From Lysobacterales bacterium (GTDB taxonomy: Bacteria > Pseudomonadota > Gammaproteobacteria > Xanthomonadales > Wenzhouxiangellaceae): a stretch of DNA of 64,000 bases. The notes below the pieces were generated by a model. It was given only the letters and a program-made list of their open reading frames with translations, was not told the DNA's origin and made no database searches. The translations under genes and the position numbers were made by a program. Location: contig PBLG01000011.1 in assembly GCA_002722315.1 (NCBI GenBank), positions 1 through 64,000 on the forward strand. The letters run 5' to 3'. The first letter of the stretch is position 1, and every line of letters starts with the position of its first letter. Shown piece by piece: positions 62,369 to 64,000 of the stretch.

Positions 62369-63699
62369 ACACCGGCATTGTCTGGCTTCGCAACTCGTTC
62401 CGGCTCGACGACCAGCCGCTGCTGGCCCAGGCGGCGCGTGAATGCGACGAACTGCTGATCGTCGCCGACAGCGCCGCGGGCGTTCGCGCAGGCGTCCACC
62501 GTGAGCGGTTTCACGCGCAGTCCCTGGCCGAATTCGACGCTGCCTTGCGCCGCCGCGGGCAATGGCTTTACCTGATGGCCGAGGATCCGGTGGACTGGCT
62601 GCCCAAGCTCGCCGCCATTCTCGACGCGCGTTCGGTGTTCGTCAACGACCTGCCCGGCAGCGAGGAGGCGTCGCAGATCGAGCGCCTGGGTCAGTCGCTG
62701 CCACAGGATTGCGGTCTGAACGTCGGCCGCGACAATCGCTTGTTCGACGGCCTGTTCGACGACCCCAGGCTCGATCGCGCGGCCTGGCCGATGAGCTTTT
62801 CCGCCTTCCGCCGCAAGGTCGAGAATCGGCTCGAGCCGGCGCCGCCGGTAGACGCGCCCGGGGCGCTTCCGCCGCCGCCCGGCATCGTCCCCGCGACCGA
62901 ACCACTGCAGGCGCCCGGGCCGTCCGGGCTGCTGGTCGGCGGCGAGCGCGCCGGCCGGGATAGATTGGTCGACTACGTGTTCCGCCGCCGGCTGGTGACT
63001 CGTTACAAGGAGACCCGCAACGGGATGCTGTCGGCCGACGATTCCACCCGCTTTTCACCCTGGCTGGCCAACGGATGCCTGTCGGCCCGCCGGGTCTGGA
63101 GCGAGGTCGAGCGATTCGAGGCCGAGGTCGAGGCCAACGAGTCGACTTATTGGGTGAAGTTCGAGCTGCTGTGGCGCGAGTATTTCCGCTGGTTGATGGA
63201 CGCGACCGGGAACGCGCTGTTCCAGTCATCGGGTCTGGGCGACGCAGCACCCGAGTCCCGACCGGACCCGACGCGGCTGCAGGCGTGGCGCGACGGGAAG
63301 ACCGGCGTGCCGCTGGTCGACGCGGCGATGCGCGAGCTTTCCGAGACGGGCTATACGAGCAACCGCGCCCGGCAGAACGCCGCGAGCTTCCTGGTCAAGG
63401 ATCTGCAGCAGGACTGGCGCGAAGGCGCGGCGTGGTTCGAGCACCAGCTCGTCGACTACGACGTGGCCAGCAACTGGGGCAACTGGGCCTACCAGGCCGG
63501 CACCGGCACCGATACAAAGGACCGCTGGTTCAACGTCATCGGCCAGGCGCGCCGATACGACCCCGACGCCGAGTATCTCGGACGCTGGCTGCCCGAATTG
63601 CGCGACCTGGATCCCGCCGAACGGTTCATGCCGTGGAAGGCCGCGACGCCGGTGGCCGGCTATCCCCCGCCGGTGGTCGAGGACGCACGCTGGAGTTGA
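62365..63699 (+). CDS. DASH-type cryptochrome/photolyase
   Basis: 444 residues from the ATG at 62365. N-terminal photolyase fold [23 protein letters not shown], then the catalytic FAD domain with [72 protein letters not shown] and [24 protein letters not shown]. These last segments are the signature of the DASH branch, which repairs cyclobutane dimers in single-stranded DNA and may sense blue light. The length is a little shorter than many DASH proteins. Follows DUF2256 with a four-base overlap. Confidence 0.9.
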   Translation: MNTGIVWLRNSFRLDDQPLLAQAARECDELLIVADSAAGVRAGVHRERFHAQSLAEFDAALRRRGQWLYLMAEDPVDWLPKLAAILDARSVFVNDLPGSEEASQIERLGQSLPQDCGLNVGRDNRLFDGLFDDPRLDRAAWPMSFSAFRRKVENRLEPAPPVDAPGALPPPPGIVPATEPLQAPGPSGLLVGGERAGRDRLVDYVFRRRLVTRYKETRNGMLSADDSTRFSPWLANGCLSARRVWSEVERFEAEVEANESTYWVKFELLWREYFRWLMDATGNALFQSSGLGDAAPESRPDPTRLQAWRDGKTGVPLVDAAMRELSETGYTSNRARQNAASFLVKDLQQDWREGAAWFEHQLVDYDVASNWGNWAYQAGTGTDTKDRWFNVIGQARRYDPDAEYLGRWLPELRDLDPAERFMPWKAATPVAGYPPPVVEDARWS

Positions 63700-63729
63700 C
63701 TGTGACGAGCGAGTCGGGCTGAGGCGTTC

Positions 63730-64000
63730 TCAGGAGCGCGGTGTTTTCGAAAAATCCCTGCGGCTGCCGCGCAGCTCCATCGGGTGGCGGACCTTGCGGA
63801 ACTTGTCGAGCACGTGCATCAGCGCCAGCCAAGGGTGATGCAGCATCATCCGCGGTCCGGCGTAGCGCATGATGTCGCGCGCCTGTTCCCGCCGCTGTTT
63901 CCGGTAGCAGTGCACTGGGCATTTTGCGCAGGTGGGCTTTTCCTCGCCGTACGGGCATTTGTCCAGGCGCTGCTCGGCGTAGGAAAGGAAATCCTCGCAG
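63730..64000 (-). CDS. YgbA_NO family ('nitrous oxide-stimulated promoter') protein, partial
   Basis: The last 89 codons lie in the window and the start is beyond it. The chain reads CEDFLSYAEQRLDKCPYGEEKPTCAKCPVHCYRKQRREQARDIMRYAGPRMMLHHPWLALMHVLDKFRK..., with CxxxxxxxxCxxCxxxC metal-like cysteines and PRMMLHHPWLA, the family hallmark. Relatives are induced in nitrosative stress; biochemical function is not known to me. It is convergent with the cryptochrome gene. Confidence 0.85.
   Translation of the reverse strand, partial: CEDFLSYAEQRLDKCPYGEEKPTCAKCPVHCYRKQRREQARDIMRYAGPRMMLHHPWLALMHVLDKFRKVRHPMELRGSRRDFSKTPRS

Overview
The window looks like chromosome of a high-GC gammaproteobacterium, probably from the Wenzhouxiangellaceae/Xanthomonadales-Chromatiales neighbourhood. 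The pointers are an exported protein ending in the tail LIFRDGFEDPFN, which I associate with that group, many signal-peptide and lipoprotein genes, and dense high-GC coding. The taxonomic placement is inference; no rRNA gene is present.

Layout. (1) About 1-11.15 kb is accessory DNA. It holds a truncated nuclease, a WYL regulator, two adjacent genes with a shared domain, a serine recombinase, a run of integron gene cassettes with attC sites but no integrase (4.6-6.7 kb), a GIY-YIG protein, a degraded stretch and an FG-GAP secreted protein. It ends at a 3' half of tRNA-Leu(TAA) at 11099-11152, the scar expected at one end of an island inserted in that tRNA. (2) 11.2-25.2 kb carries a TPR lipoprotein, arginine deiminase and an eight-gene same-strand block: OmcA/MtrC-type decaheme cytochrome, MtrA/DmsE decaheme cytochrome, MtrB/PioB porin, a c4-like diheme cytochrome, a RquA-type rhodoquinone methyltransferase, and a Wolinella-type quinol:fumarate reductase (frdC, frdA, frdB). 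An FNR-like box lies upstream. Two convergent genes, a cytochrome b5-domain protein and a ferric-reductase-like flavoprotein, follow. (3) 27-39.8 kb has a secreted protein, a CopA-type ATPase, and a BlaI/M56-controlled heavy-metal efflux operon (CzcC-like, His-rich lipoprotein, CzcB-like, CzcA-like). (4) 39.8-41.5 kb is a SulP transporter. (5) 41.7-52.7 kb is a second accessory and defence region: a DUF222-HNH gene carrying a repeated 16-bp palindrome, a second group of attC cassettes including a RelA/SpoT-domain protein, a type III restriction-modification system with a mosaic methylase, and an HTH/nucleotidyltransferase pair. (6) 52.8-64 kb is mostly core: exported M20 hydrolase, C-terminally anchored exported protein, LysR and NADP-isocitrate dehydrogenase, APC permease, GGDEF-EAL protein, a small DUF2256 gene overlapping a DASH cryptochrome, and a YgbA_NO-family gene cut by the window end.

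The most striking unit is the join between an extracellular electron conduit (MtrCAB), low-potential quinone synthesis (RquA) and a fumarate reductase in one gene block. It suggests a dual anaerobic respiratory module under oxygen control. The second is the integrase-less cassette array bearing an alarmone-synthetase-like gene beside a restriction system.
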